Source: Fennellomyces sp. T-0311
Lineage: Eukaryota > Mucoromycota > Mucoromycetes > Mucorales > Lichtheimiaceae
Assembly (NCBI GenBank): GCA_025266875.1
Contig: JALLLT010000017.1
Location: forward strand, 186,001 to 250,000
Direction of reading: 5' to 3'
DNA length: 64,000 nucleotides
Positions within the stretch are counted from its first letter, which is position 1; the number at the start of each line of letters is the position of its first letter. The notes beneath the pieces are model-generated. The model had not been told where the DNA came from. It saw only the letters and a list, made by a program, of their open reading frames with translations, and made no database searches. Below are positions 9,648 through 20,272 of this stretch, in pieces. Both the position numbers and the translations under genes were made by a program.

Positions 9648-12600
9648 TCACAGGTGATCACGACTGCTGCCTAGTTTCATTTTACCAACATCCATGCCAG
9701 GGTATAGGTAGTAGTATCTTCCTGAATGGAGGGATGATTCCATCATGCCCGCAAAGCCTTCTATGTTTTCCACCGCAGTTACATAGCGTTTGGTGCCTTG
9801 AAGGGTAGTACCGAATGCTGCTCCAGCACCATTCTGATCCACATTTTCAATTATATTTAGTAAGCAAAGCATCTTGGTAGATTCTAGATATTCCCTGAAT
9901 AATCAATTCAAATATATAATCAGTGTTTAAGTGAGTAACGTACCTTCATATGAGTGCACGAAGAACAGTAAAATTTCACCAAAAAATCGTCGCCACACGT
10001 TTCTCGGAGCAGCTCTGGGTTTTTTGGCATTCAAATCTACCGGAAGCATCACAGTAATGAAGTGTGTCAACCTTTTTGCACGGTTATTCGGAAACGCAAG
10101 GCAATCGTATTCCTTATCGTCAATATAGAGCTTCGGTGCAACGATATCAAGTTTCTGGCAAATGTTATTCACTGGTTTTTGTGTCTCTCTGGACCAAAAA
10201 TTCTTGACATAATACTGCAAGTTATATTGTTGCTGGTACTTCGACATTGGGACGTCTTTCAATATAGGACCCCAAAATTCTGCATCATGCTCTTTGCCAC
10301 CGAGATGAAAAAAGCCTTTAGCCTTTCTTTTACCTACGCTATCCTTCGGTAACTGTCGATTATAGTATCTTGATGCGGCTATCTTGACAAGAGCATTGGA
10401 TGCGTTGGGGCCAGGCGCAACTTTTGACTTGATGTATGATTTAATCTCGCCTGCGTAGATAGCACATTGTGATGAGAATCTAGACAGTAACCTGACCCGT
10501 CTATCATACCAACGGCACGCTCCATGCTTCTAGCGCTAAAAGACCGTGGAGGACCAAGTGCTTCAATAGCAGAGGGTAGATGCCGTAGATAATGCATACT
10601 GATAGTGTAGAGATTGTGGGGCATACTGTCATGCATAAATGTATGCCACTCGTGAATGTAGCTAAAATCGATAATACACATGTCAGTGGCAATAAATTTA
10701 ACTTTCATTATCCCCACTCTTGGTATTACCCTTTCAGTCGTTCGATATCACTAGGGAACTCCTCACTTCCTTCGTACTCTGGTGGATCAGCAACGCACGA
10801 AATATCCCACTGTAACACAATGCTACATGCATTAGCTAAACTTATCAACTCCTCCGTAAAACTACAGTCGTTTGCCTCCAACTGCTCATACACAACTGTT
10901 GGAATTGCGTACAGTGATTCCATAAGCAATGTTTCTAACTTACCATCAAGATCTCCATCTAGCCCTAAGGGCAGTAGCAAATGTGATGCTTTTAGCGCTT
11001 TGCCAATGTCAGATTGTTGTCGTGATGTCAATGCAAAAGTTGAATCGGCATTAGCGTATTGATTCTTTAACATTGCCAGAATTTGACGGGCGACATTTTG
11101 CCCAAGTAAATGAAATTCGTCAATTCCGTAAAAGAATGGCGAGTGATACGTCAATAATTCCGTGAAAACATTAGAGCCTGAGATCCCGTAGTCCTAATTT
11201 ATAGGATCGATTAGTTTGGTTGAACATGACAATGCTGAGAAACTTCATGAATTATTACCGGTAGCTCTCCCATAAAGTCACTGTCCGTGCGCATCTCATC
11301 CATATCCTCAATGTCACCCGCAAAATACTGGCCGTAACCCTTTCCTTTAGGACTAATCAGCGACTCGGATTCAATACGGCACATTCTACATCCGTAATGA
11401 GAGCCATGGCCCGTATGCTTGATTAGATCTGCTACCCCAGGGACATCACCAGATGCAAGAAGCAAATGTGCGTGCAAATGGATCTCGTCTTCTCCATCAA
11501 CACGCAATCGCATCCCTTCAGTCGAAAGACGCCGTAACTCGCTCATTAAAGGTTCCAAGAACGAATGAATATCTTTGGGCTTTACAGGACCTGGGATTAT
11601 CGTGACTTCAAGCATGTTCTCTAGCTTGTAGCTTCATAAAATATAAGTGGATCAATGCTTTGTGTGAGTATCACGTACCGCTGATCTCTAGGCAAATTAA
11701 GTACGACAAGATGTATTATAGTCATGGAAATTGAGGTTCGTCCAAAACTAAACGGAGAAAATCCATCCACATATAAAGCGAGAGCGACATCGAACTCATT
11801 TTGGAATAGATGCTCTTGATCCGCAAAGGCGTGACCATCAAAGATATCGGTAAAACTGCCTGGTGGTTCCCGGGAGTATGTCTCACGAAACATGTCACGG
11901 TGAGAGCGCGACACCATCATTGCAGCAATAAGCTCTGATAGTGGCAAGTAACGCATACGAGCAATTGGACGCTTGAGATCATTGTCCGTATACCTTGGCT
12001 TGGAGCAATAAGAGCAAGTAAGCTCGCTATCGTCGTGAAACAGCTTACATCCAGTCTGACAGATGCCAAACATTTGGCTTTGAACAGGAAAGGCGGTTTC
12101 CGCTCGTCTAGTGGCCACATATACGGTATCTAAAGGCTCGGGTCCTTTGTCACAAATAATGAAGTAATTAGTACAGAAAGCACTTAATTTTCTCTAAAGC
12201 ACCTTCGGTAGTTATTGCTTGTTCTCCATTCATTGCAGAATTCTATTATTGCTTCATGTGATGCTCTTGAAAATTTTCCATCATGTGCGATATTGCTCAA
12301 ACGATGGTTCCAATAATCTTTCTCGCTAGCCGTTGGAGGATCTTGCAGGTCGATAACTTGTATCCCGTTCTCGTTTCGAACTCCGGGATATGCCTCTTGC
12401 TCCTCCACATCATTGTCATCGTCAAAATAATGCTGCAGAAGGAAATCAATATCCTCAAGGCCATCATGATCATATTCATAGTAGCTAAAGCAGTATAGGC
12501 TAGGAGTCGTTGGTTCTTCATCTTGGTGCCCATAATCAAGATCGACGTCAAGATTATCATCAGCTAAGGTCGGTGTACGGCGGCGTTTCCAGCTTGATAG

Positions 12601-12815
12601 CCTTGTTCAAGAGTTTGAGGACCCGAGTTACTCCTTTCAAAGGTAACTTCAGGACTTGCATGATGTGCTGTGTCCTGCAGCGAAACTTGATCTTATAGAT
12701 TTCCAGTCGGGGGGTCAGTGTCATTGGGCTGATCTCTGTCAAATGCAATGCAGTACTGTCTATGTTTCGAGAGATAACGTGGTACGTTTTTATGGCAGAT
12801 ATCACAGACAGGCAT
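9648..12815 (-). CDS. Tnp2-family (CACTA/Plavaka-like) transposase, multi-exon
   Basis: Read on minus from ATG 12813-12815 to a stop at 9648-9650. The N-terminus is a C2H2-like finger (MPVCDICHKNVPRYLSKHRQYC). An acidic segment (YEYDHDGLEDIDFLLQHYF) and ASEKDYWNHRLSNIA follow. A treble-cysteine region comes next (GICQTGCKL, LTCSYC, then FDVALALYVDGFSPF). The Transposase_21 core is PGPVKPKDIHSFLEPLMSEL at 11.5 kb. Further on are HYGCRMC, FFYGIDEFHLLGQNVARQI, HYLRHLPSAIEALGP and RSMER (10.5-11.1 kb) and a C-terminal part rich in aromatic residues. About eight introns of 50-70 bases are implied; I did not fix every junction. I see no obvious stop inside the inferred exons, so it may be functional. 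Its divergent neighbour starts 211 bases away, suggesting a shared promoter. Confidence 0.7.
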
Positions 12816-13026
12816 GTTACCTTGTAGAAAAGTATAAATAAAGGTAAGGAAGTGGATTTTATTTTCGAGGTAGCTCATGAATGCTGCTGCTGCGGCTGCG
12901 GCTGCGGCGGTAACGCGTCAAGTATTGGCATGGCGGCACTCGTAACATGCTGCGGCGATTGTGTTTAAATTCACAATCGATAGAAAGGTTTAGTTTTCTT
13001 GTCTTTTCCGTGCAACTCCATTTATC
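12816..13026. promoter_or_regulatory. Bidirectional intergenic promoter region of the Tnp2-type element
   Basis: Only 211 bases separate the divergent start codons at 12815 (minus) and 13027 (plus). The stretch contains an imperfect GCTGCN trinucleotide run at about 12888-12912. Placement alone argues for shared control of transposase and accessory protein; no specific factor site was recognised. Confidence 0.4.
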
Positions 13027-14083
13027 ATGATTAACCAACAGCCATCGCATCACGATGAATTGTCCAACAGCGACCCACAATTACTCACCGAAGAAACGGG
13101 TCAGCGTATACTTCAGCGTTTGGATGACCTATATTCCCGTATCGATTACATTGAAGAGGCTATTCAAAGAGGTAATTTGGGTCCTCAAGGTACAGCACAG
13201 CAGACACGCCCTGCCGTAGATGGATCCGCACAGCCCCCACAAGAAAGATCTCAACGCTGTAAAAAGCCCAAGATTGAAGACGAGAACGGGAATCAAGTTG
13301 CGGGAATCAGGGTTGAACATATCGATGAGGCGTTGCGCGACCACTTCCGCGTTGATCCGGATAACATTGTGAGCACCCGTACCGACCTAACAAAGCACCT
13401 GAGTGGAGTAGTTCGTGCGTATATTGAAGAGCAGCTGGAGCATCGACACAAATTGCCACCGGCTAGCACTCTATGGAAACATATACCAAAGCCACTCGTA
13501 TTTCGAGCTATTGAAAAGTTCGAAGAACAATCGGAGCGTGCTCTACGTATACGGCTTGGTGATTGTGAAGGTTCTTGGATTGCTCGCTACTGTCTTCACA
13601 CTGGGTGGAACAATTTCATCGCACCAGAAAGAAAAAAAGAACGAGCAGAAGAAAGAGCTGAGTCCTCACCACGTTTTCGTCTGACACCAACCCCTCCTCC
13701 TTCTTCTACCCGGAGTTCGCCACAGCTAAGGTATGGCTTGTGATCAGTTATAATAACAAGTTGTAGAACTAAGCACGTTGTGTGATAAGTATATTCCGCA
13801 ATGATAGTGGTGAAAATTTGGTAGGCATTGACCATGGCAATCAAGGCGTTGTCAACGAAGGTATGGTAGCAAGAAAACTATAGGGTTTAGACTAACTTGT
13901 ATATATCAAGGCTCCAGTGATCAAGGTTGTGTGACAGGGCGAGGTCGAGGCGGAAGAGGTCGAGGTGCAAGAGGTCGAGGTAGGGGTAGAAGCAATGATG
14001 TCACTTCTGCAGGCAGTGAAGCATCTGCGCAACCACCGACTACTCCCAGGACTATTAGGCAAAAAAGACAGCGCAGAACGTAG
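13027..14083 (+). CDS. Accessory protein of Tnp2-type element with C-terminal RGG box
   Basis: Three exons join in phase: 13027-13730, 13790-13860 and 13911-14083; the introns begin GTATGG and end ATAAG and TCAAG. The product is about 315 residues. An early heptad-like segment (ILQRLDDLYSRIDYIEEAI) may form a coiled coil. The middle (residues about 95-200) is a folded-looking helical domain that I do not recognise. After a serine/proline-rich linker, the last exon encodes a Gly-Arg tract (GRGRGGRGRGARGRGRGR) and ends with a basic tail (RQKRQRRT). RGG boxes bind RNA or G-rich DNA. Divergent placement next to the Tnp2 transposase suggests an element-encoded DNA/RNA-binding helper like the second gene of CACTA elements, but that is an inference from position. 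Confidence 0.6.
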
Positions 14084-14189
14084 CATATACATATAATAGG
14101 CGCATAAGCAATAAAGTCACGATCTACACTATATGGATTACAATCATGAATTAATGAGGAAGCGCATAGAAATGGCCTCCGCATACTCT

Positions 14190-14320
14190 ATACAAAAACT
14201 TATTAACACTGATTAAAACTTATTAAAATGTTGAACTTATACCTTATAATTCACTTAGTCGACAATACGTTTATAAGATTCCAGTTTTCATAAGTTTTCC
14301 TAAGTTTTAATAAGGCTATC
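14190..14320. repeat. AT-rich subterminal repeat cluster, right side of Tnp2-type element
   Basis: Contains AAACTTATTAACACT, AAAACTTATTAAAATG and AACTTATACC, followed by inverted forms CATAAGTTTTCCTAAG and TTTTAATAAG. The pattern mirrors the CTTATT-type array at 9416-9560. The exact element ends and target duplications could not be placed. Confidence 0.35.
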
Positions 14321-14469
14321 GAATCGACGGTTGAAGCGGATGGATGCGGATTTAAACGGGAATGTAGATTCGTCCTCGCTCAACGCAAAAAGATATACAT
14401 AACTCAAGGCTCTGAAAACTAACGTCAATACATCATTCGATTGTATACTAGATTTGCTTATAGCACTTA

Positions 14470-16045
14470 CAATGTTCGTCTTGGGCTCAATGCTTTGGTG
14501 AGCTTGATTGCATCTTGTACAGATTTGTGGCGGAAGTTATTCAACGCCTGACTCATGTCAACACCGTTGTGATGCCACTATATAAGAATGAGTACATTAA
14601 AATCGAGTAATTAAAAATAAGTAACACGTACGCGCTCATTCTCGGATGGAAGTATGTCTTTTACAGTGGAAAGCTCGAAGCTTACAAGGTTAGTTGCCTT
14701 TGGATGCGCATCGGCGCTTGACCAGCTATTGACAGTTGATACGCTATTCACTCCTGCTTAACAATATAATGTAAGCACTTTTAAACCAGTGTACCTTGTA
14801 GAAGAGCATACCATTGGACATTTCATAATTATCAGTGCTTGTTTCCGCATTCATTGTATTAACGGTTTGTCGAAGTTGAGCCACGTTCGTTCGTGCAGAT
14901 TCCTGCATGACACTCATGCTGGCAACGTTCACTGCAAATAATTTTTGGTGAATTTTGGTGAATGGTTTTTTGAAGTGGTTAAACATAAGCTTTTTAAACG
15001 CCTGAGTTGCTAAAAATGGTAATACAAGTGGTTAAAAAGCTTATGTTTAACCGCTGTAACCACTTTTAACCATACATCGATGAAGTCTTTCGAAATACCA
15101 CAACGATATGTTAAAATGGCCGGGAACTCTGCTGCTAATCCATCAGGCAGTTGTGCCAAAATTTTTTCGTTGTGCGCGCCTAGTGAAGTACCGCATGCTT
15201 TGCACTTGTATCGCCTTGACATAATATAAAAACACCTTAAACAAGATTATAGTAGCTCATTAGTGGCGTGTTAAACTTTATAGATTATAGCTATACATAC
15301 CTTTGGAGGTCCACCACTCGACGTGCATGAGGGTCCTTGTGGAACCCTTTGTCATCCAGTTTACTTTTCTTATACGTTTTTTGTCTGCCTCATCATAACA
15401 TTTCGTGCTGCGGCAGTACAGTTGATCCACAAGCAAATGTGGGAACCACAAGAACACGCGGGATAGCACAGTGGTTCGGGATTCAGTATGTCCTGGTCTT
15501 GCAACGCAAAATATGGTGCCTTTGGCTCAACCCAAAAATTGCCGGCAGCGTACTCCCGCGGATAACCATTGCCTTTGTCTTTGATTCGATCCTGTATATC
15601 CAAAAAGTATTTCACTAGTACGCCGTAATTTTTTTTCTTTGTAGGCTTGATCGTCATCCTTGAGAATCTGTACTTCATCCGGGATGGGGTCATCATTGAC
15701 TTCTACCCCAATATCATGATTTTGATCTTCCTCTTGCTCATCTATCAAGTCCTTCAAAGTGAAATAGTCGTCATCGATAGAAACCTATATGAGTGGTAAA
15801 TATATACTATATATGGGTAGCAAATCTTTCTGGATAAAAACCTGAGGAGAAGTAGCGCTTTGCTGATCATTTGTAACGGACGAAGGTTCAGTCTCTAGGT
15901 TTCCATCATTTTCCTCGGTAGGCTCCGATGAATCTTCAGGAGCAGGCCGAGAAAAGAACTGCTTAACTGTCATCTGTGAAGCAGCACGAGGAAGTACGAT
16001 TTTCTTCTTTTTGTTCATGCTTCCCAGAGGTCTCCCACGACCCAC
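14470..16045 (-). pseudogene. DUF6729-like mobile-element protein with AT-hook and PIP-box N-terminus, frameshifted
   Basis: Minus strand from ATG at 16045. The N-terminus reads MGRGRPLGSMNKKKK, an AT-hook-like GRGRP core plus basic run. Residues 24-31 are QMTVKQFF, a perfect Q-x-x-h-x-x-F-F PCNA-interacting box. An acidic linker follows. The core reads AAGNFWVEPKAPYF, then, after a frame change at a GGG run near 15460, RVFLWFPHLLVDQLYC, HARRVVDLQ, then YKCKACGTSLGAHNEKILAQ, LPDGLAAEFPAILTYRCGI. The order cysteine pair, RRV and FP-LT-R-GI recalls DUF6729 of fungal transposon-derived proteins. Further exons run to ALSPRRTL near 14480. Adding one C at the frame change would restore the expected Y-P-R-V-F-L-W motif, so this is a one-base deletion or a sequencing error. 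Function is unknown. Confidence 0.55.
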
Positions 16046-16983
16046 GGCGTTTTTGGCTTGAACCCTGATCAGACTGATCCATACGTGTATTGATCAAATA
16101 CGGAGGAGGTGGATAGGCCGGAAAAATGTGCAAGGTAAAGAACCCGTGTTGAAAATGTTCTCACCAAAAGAAACAATCAAAACGCCCAACGACTTTCCCA
16201 TGCACAGATGTGCTACACAAGGGCAACACAACGTTTTCGAACGCACAGTGGTAGCGGCGACTACCTTAACTCATAATCTCATTGGCTAGATGTTGGGTAC
16301 TCTCCCACTATGGCTCAGGGAGCAAGCAACTGCTTAACTTTCAATATCATTGGACGGGTGTCTACCCCAGTAGCTTTAACCCCGCCCCCTTTTTTTTACT
16401 GACAGGTCGATATAACTACAGTCATATCGTACAATTACTTCTCGCTTTTACAATAAAACAATAGAGGATATACAAGGATACCGTATAGATTTAAAACCAA
16501 AGCGTTCAGGCACTTGGTTGATGAGGTATCGGGACTCTAAAAAATTGAATGCATCTTTTTGCAGTACTTCTAATTTCATATGCCCTTGCTTGTGTAACCA
16601 TTGAGCTAGCAACCAACAGGTCTGCAAGTATGCTTACGTCTTGGAAGGCCCGCAGCGAGGCTGAAACTCGGATGCTACGTCATACGGAATATGTGGCTAT
16701 TGCATAGTACGTATATTATTCACGGAGGCGGTAAACAACAACAGCGTCCTGTCCCGTAATACGATTACGGTCAAAGTTCCAAAGTTATCCTGTGGATTGG
16801 TCCATCACCTTTTCGCACACATGCACGGTTTCCTAACATATGTGATCCACGGTAATACAAATCAATGTATTCAGGAAATATGTCAACTGTGGGGGAAAAC
16901 GCTTTCTCGTGCGAGAGTTCGCTTGCTTTCAAATACGCGTGACAGCTCATCGCCGGGGTTGCACTGAAGCATACACAATTCCA
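16046..16983. other. Non-coding region with inverted-repeat right copy (16539-16562)
   Basis: No gene is supported. The right copy of the 24-base inverted repeat that pairs with 7395-7418 is at 16539-16562, which may mark the outer edge of the transposon-rich block. From about 16,780 base composition becomes more balanced as the SDHAF1 gene is approached. Confidence 0.4.
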
Positions 16984-17298
16984 ATGGCAGGTGGTCGACG
17001 ATCGGGTCTGCAACAGCAAGTCGTGAACTTTTACCGGGAATGCTTCCGGGCTGCAAGGCAAAAGCCAATTGTAAGCATCAGGTTGAATGGGAGACGAAAG
17101 GATCTGGAGAGTAATCTTGGCGATTGGGGGCAAAAACAATAGGAAACACGTGCACGCTTTTACACTTATATTCGACGCGAGTTCCGGGCGCACGACATAC
17201 GCAAGAACGACTTTACAACGATCGAGTACATGCTTCGCCGAGGAAAGCGACAGCTGGAAGCGTACAGCTCGCCCAGTATACAGGATATCCACCTCTAG
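16984..17298 (+). CDS. SDH6: Succinate dehydrogenase assembly factor 1 (LYR family)
   Basis: Two exons, 16984-17070 and 17143-17298, joined in phase across a 72-base GTAAGC...AATAG intron, give an 80-residue protein. It begins MAGGRRSGLQQQVVNFYREC, the SDHAF1/Sdh6 signature (R-S-G-L-Q-x-x-V-x-x-x-Y-R, an LYR variant). It continues YIRREFRAHDIRKNDFTTIE, then YMLRRGKRQLE. Length matches the yeast and animal proteins. SDHAF1 works in the mitochondrial matrix, protecting the Fe-S subunit of complex II (SDHB) and helping insert its clusters. A 173-codon antisense frame over the same DNA has no recognisable domain and is a shadow. The gene converges on the CHCH gene, with 59 bases between stop codons. 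Confidence 0.85.
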
Positions 17299-17357
17299 TT
17301 TACGCGCATGCTTTTATATGTACACAAGTAGATCTTCTAGTTAAAAATAAAGGTTGT

Positions 17358-17756
17358 CTAATTCTTCTTTTCAGAATCCTTTTGTGTGGGTTGCTGCTGC
17401 TGTCGGTAGGCAGCCGATGTTGTTTCCGTGCAATAGTAAAGCTCCTTCAACGCCTGCACGCACTTCTCGGGCTCACTTTGGTTTGCCGATAGACACGCAT
17501 CATAGTCGGTAATCTGCTTTGTGCAGTGCTCTTTTACGTATTTCAGAATACCAACACTTTGGATACACGTCGCTTTAGTTTCGCGTTGCGTCGTACTAAG
17601 AAAGCAGCCTTACTTTTCCTCGGAACACTTTGTTAGCGCTTTCTTTTGCTGAACACAGCTCTTGTCCCACGAATGAGGGTAATTCTCAACGCATTTCTGG
17701 TACATTTCAAGCTGAAGCGCGCATTTCTCTTGTACTTGGGCCAATGTGTCGTCCAT
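17358..17756 (-). CDS. Twin CHCH (Cx9C) mitochondrial protein, CHCHD5-like
   Basis: Minus strand, exons 17614-17756 and 17358-17556 with a 57-base GTAAGG...CCAAAG intron, 113 residues. Four Cx9C motifs are visible: CALQLEMYQKC, CVQQKKALTKC, CTKQITDYDAC and CVQALKELYYC. Paired Cx9C motifs fold as helical hairpins held by disulphides and are imported into the intermembrane space by the Mia40 relay. Four in one short chain is the CHCHD5 arrangement. The C-terminus is a low-complexity Gln/Lys tail. The precise role of CHCHD5 is not settled, so only location and fold are firm. Confidence 0.75.
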
Positions 17757-17901
17757 TTTGTCAAAAGCAAAGAATTTGTTTTTTTTGAGACGCGGAGTTG
17801 CTGCACTGCCAAAATGGTGTCAACTGTTGTTCCGGGTAACAATACCGATATTAATGGATATTTTATAATTCTAGGTCTAGTAACTGTCTCTACTACGGCA
17901 T

Positions 17902-18932
17902 TTACAGCCGGCTTCGGCCAGTATACATCCAAACAGCCTTCAAAAGTTCTGGCTTGCTGTATGGATGGAGCATCACCTTTTCCTCCAACTCCGTATCTAT
18001 CGCGTCCAGCTTTACCAGTTTTCCATCCTCTGCAAGCTTCTTCAGATGCAAAGCAACTCCTCGTACATGAATATCCAGTATATACTCTATCGGCTTCTTA
18101 TTCCTCCACAGATCCACAGTAACTTCGTATGCTGTCCACGGCTTTGACGGGTTGGCGAGTATAACCTGGAGGACTTCTTGTTCCTTTTGCATGCGTAAAT
18201 TGATGTACTCCTGAATCTTTCCAATCGCGTCTCTCACAACCGGACCGTGTCCGGGATACAGCACTTTCGGTTTGAGAGCCTTTAAATCTTCGAGCGACTT
18301 TAGGTATACTGACACGTCGTCAAACGATGTTGTTCCGTAGCCAAGGACACAATCGCCAGCGAAAAGAGCCTGTTCCTCTTCTAACCAGAATGAACAATCG
18401 TCGGATGAGTGGCCTGGCGAATGTATAGCCCGCAGTGTTGTGTCCTCGTCGATCTTGAAAATCTGACCGTCGTGGATCGGCACAAGTTCGATGTTGGGGG
18501 GAAAGAGCTGCTCGAATCGATTACCATCGTACGCAGTCGACACAGATGGAAACTTGTGAACTCTTATGTTGCTATCCATTGCAAGGACCTCGTTTATGCC
18601 TCCCCAGTGATCCGTGTGACAGTGTGTGATAATCAGGTCCGAAATATATGCCGTGGGTGATATTTGCTGGAGCGACCTTTGTAAATGAGGTGCATATTCA
18701 GGCACGTCTCTCTCAGTACAGTCAATCAGAGTCATACGGTCCCCTTTGCCGATAAGGTAACAATTGGTGCCTGAAACACATTTGAGAAACGAGATTTTTC
18801 TGCCATGATTTTCTGCTTACCTTGTAGGGTAAACGATCCAGGATTCAAGCCTAGAACACGCCAGACACGATCCGACAATCTGGAGAAACTAGGAAGTGGG
18901 GTGAGGTAGCTAGGCAGTTCGGTGTCTGACAT
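17902..18932 (-). CDS. LACTB2: LACTB2-like metallo-beta-lactamase-fold hydrolase
   Basis: Minus strand, exons 18821-18932 and 17902-18770 with a 50-base intron, 326 residues. The start MSDTELPSYLTPLPSF is followed by VLGLNPGSFTLQ/GTNCYLIG, the usual LACTB2 opening. The metal-binding signature THCHTDHWGG (HxHxDH) is present, then HSPGHSSDD, LFAGDCVLG and YPGHGPV, supplying the remaining His and Asp ligands. A C-terminal winged-helix-like part (YEVTVDLW...ALHLKKLAEDGKL) also fits. Animal LACTB2 is a mitochondrial single-strand endoribonuclease; fungal relatives are often named as hydrolases of polyketide-type thioesters, so the substrate here is not certain. No break was seen. Confidence 0.85.
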
Positions 18933-20272
18933 GATAGCGTATAAAGGAAAGAAATGCTTGAAGAAGTAATTATGTTAGCCAAAGCACGACAAATTAGTAT
19001 AGCCGCCTGAAAAGAGAAAGAAGATGACTGAAGTATTTTCACATACCTCCATTTTTTGCTTTGAAAGTGTCCAGAAACCCATCCTTATTGGGAATATTTT
19101 CTGCTGACAAATCATATGCCCCAGATTTCCGCCAAATCTTGTCATACCATGCTCTTGGATTAACTGCAAGAGCTTTGATACTCCAAAAGTTACTTTGCCA
19201 TGGCGGATATCGGGCTCACACTGAATCTAAATTTGCATTATTTTTGTAGTTGATACATGCATATTCCATTTATGTACACAATAACCCTGAACCGCTGATG
19301 GATCAGAAGGACTACTCATACCGCATCAATGCCGATCGCGTGGGACCAGTCTGATATTCACACCGTCTCACAAATTCTTCATGATGAACGTTGGAGTGAA
19401 AGTAATTACAAATTGTTTTTGTGTTACTTCGTGCATGCATAAGGAACCTCGGTGGCTACTTACGTATCTAGTGTCGTTGTCGTTATTGCTCAACGACACC
19501 ACAGATCACTTATACAGCGATAGCAGTGGCATAACAGTAGCTGCACATGTGCTCTTTTCCTGCCCACCCATGGAGCTTCACCGTAATGCTCACACATATA
19601 TCTTCATCGGCCTAGATAAACGTATTACCTTATACATAACTAACTTTGCTGTTTCGATAGCGATAGAAATGCTCGCCATAGGTAGTACTTTTACCGTGTC
19701 ATTAATCTTACCTGCCCTATTGTATGTGTGTGTTTGTTTGTTTATGGCATAGCTGGTTCACGATGAAAGTCAACCCTGCGCATATCTTTGGAAGTGTACA
19801 CTAAAGTGGATGACGAATACAAACAGCTCATGCATAATAAGCCTCAGCCTTAGCGATATTTTGAATAATTTATGTACCTCGGTTAATGTTGTAAAGCATC
19901 CCGGTATTATAAGCCGCATTGAGCGCAGAAGAGTACAAGACACGAACATCGCGTGGTGCTACGCGAAACCAAGACCCAGTTCTACCAAGTATGGATTGAT
20001 CAACGCCAGAACTAGCCTTCTTACGTGAAATTTTGTACTCGATTCGACTTATTTTCGGTCACCCATGTTTTGTACAAGCCCATGTACGGATACTTGGCTC
20101 TGAATAATACGTACATATGTAGTAAAAAAAAAAGAAAACTATTAGCCTCAGGAAGACATTTCTTATATTGCAGGTAAGTAGAAAATGTATACTTTTAATA
20201 ATAATAAATACAAAGAAAACACGAACTAAGACTAAAAATATATAAAGAAGGGTAAAACGCAACGCTATCTCA
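18933..20272. other. Intergenic between LACTB2-like and permease genes
   Basis: About 1.3 kb without a convincing gene. A 123-codon plus-strand frame at 19381-19752 has hydrophobic stretches but no recognisable family or conserved start context. The interval has no obvious repeat. Confidence 0.4.

Noticed and set aside
16771..17292. 173-codon minus-strand frame
   Set aside because: It is antisense to the SDHAF1 gene, whose two exons give a full family match; the minus protein has no domain.
19381..19752. 123-codon plus frame
   Set aside because: Hydrophobic but low-information; no family or splice signals, in an AT-rich spacer.
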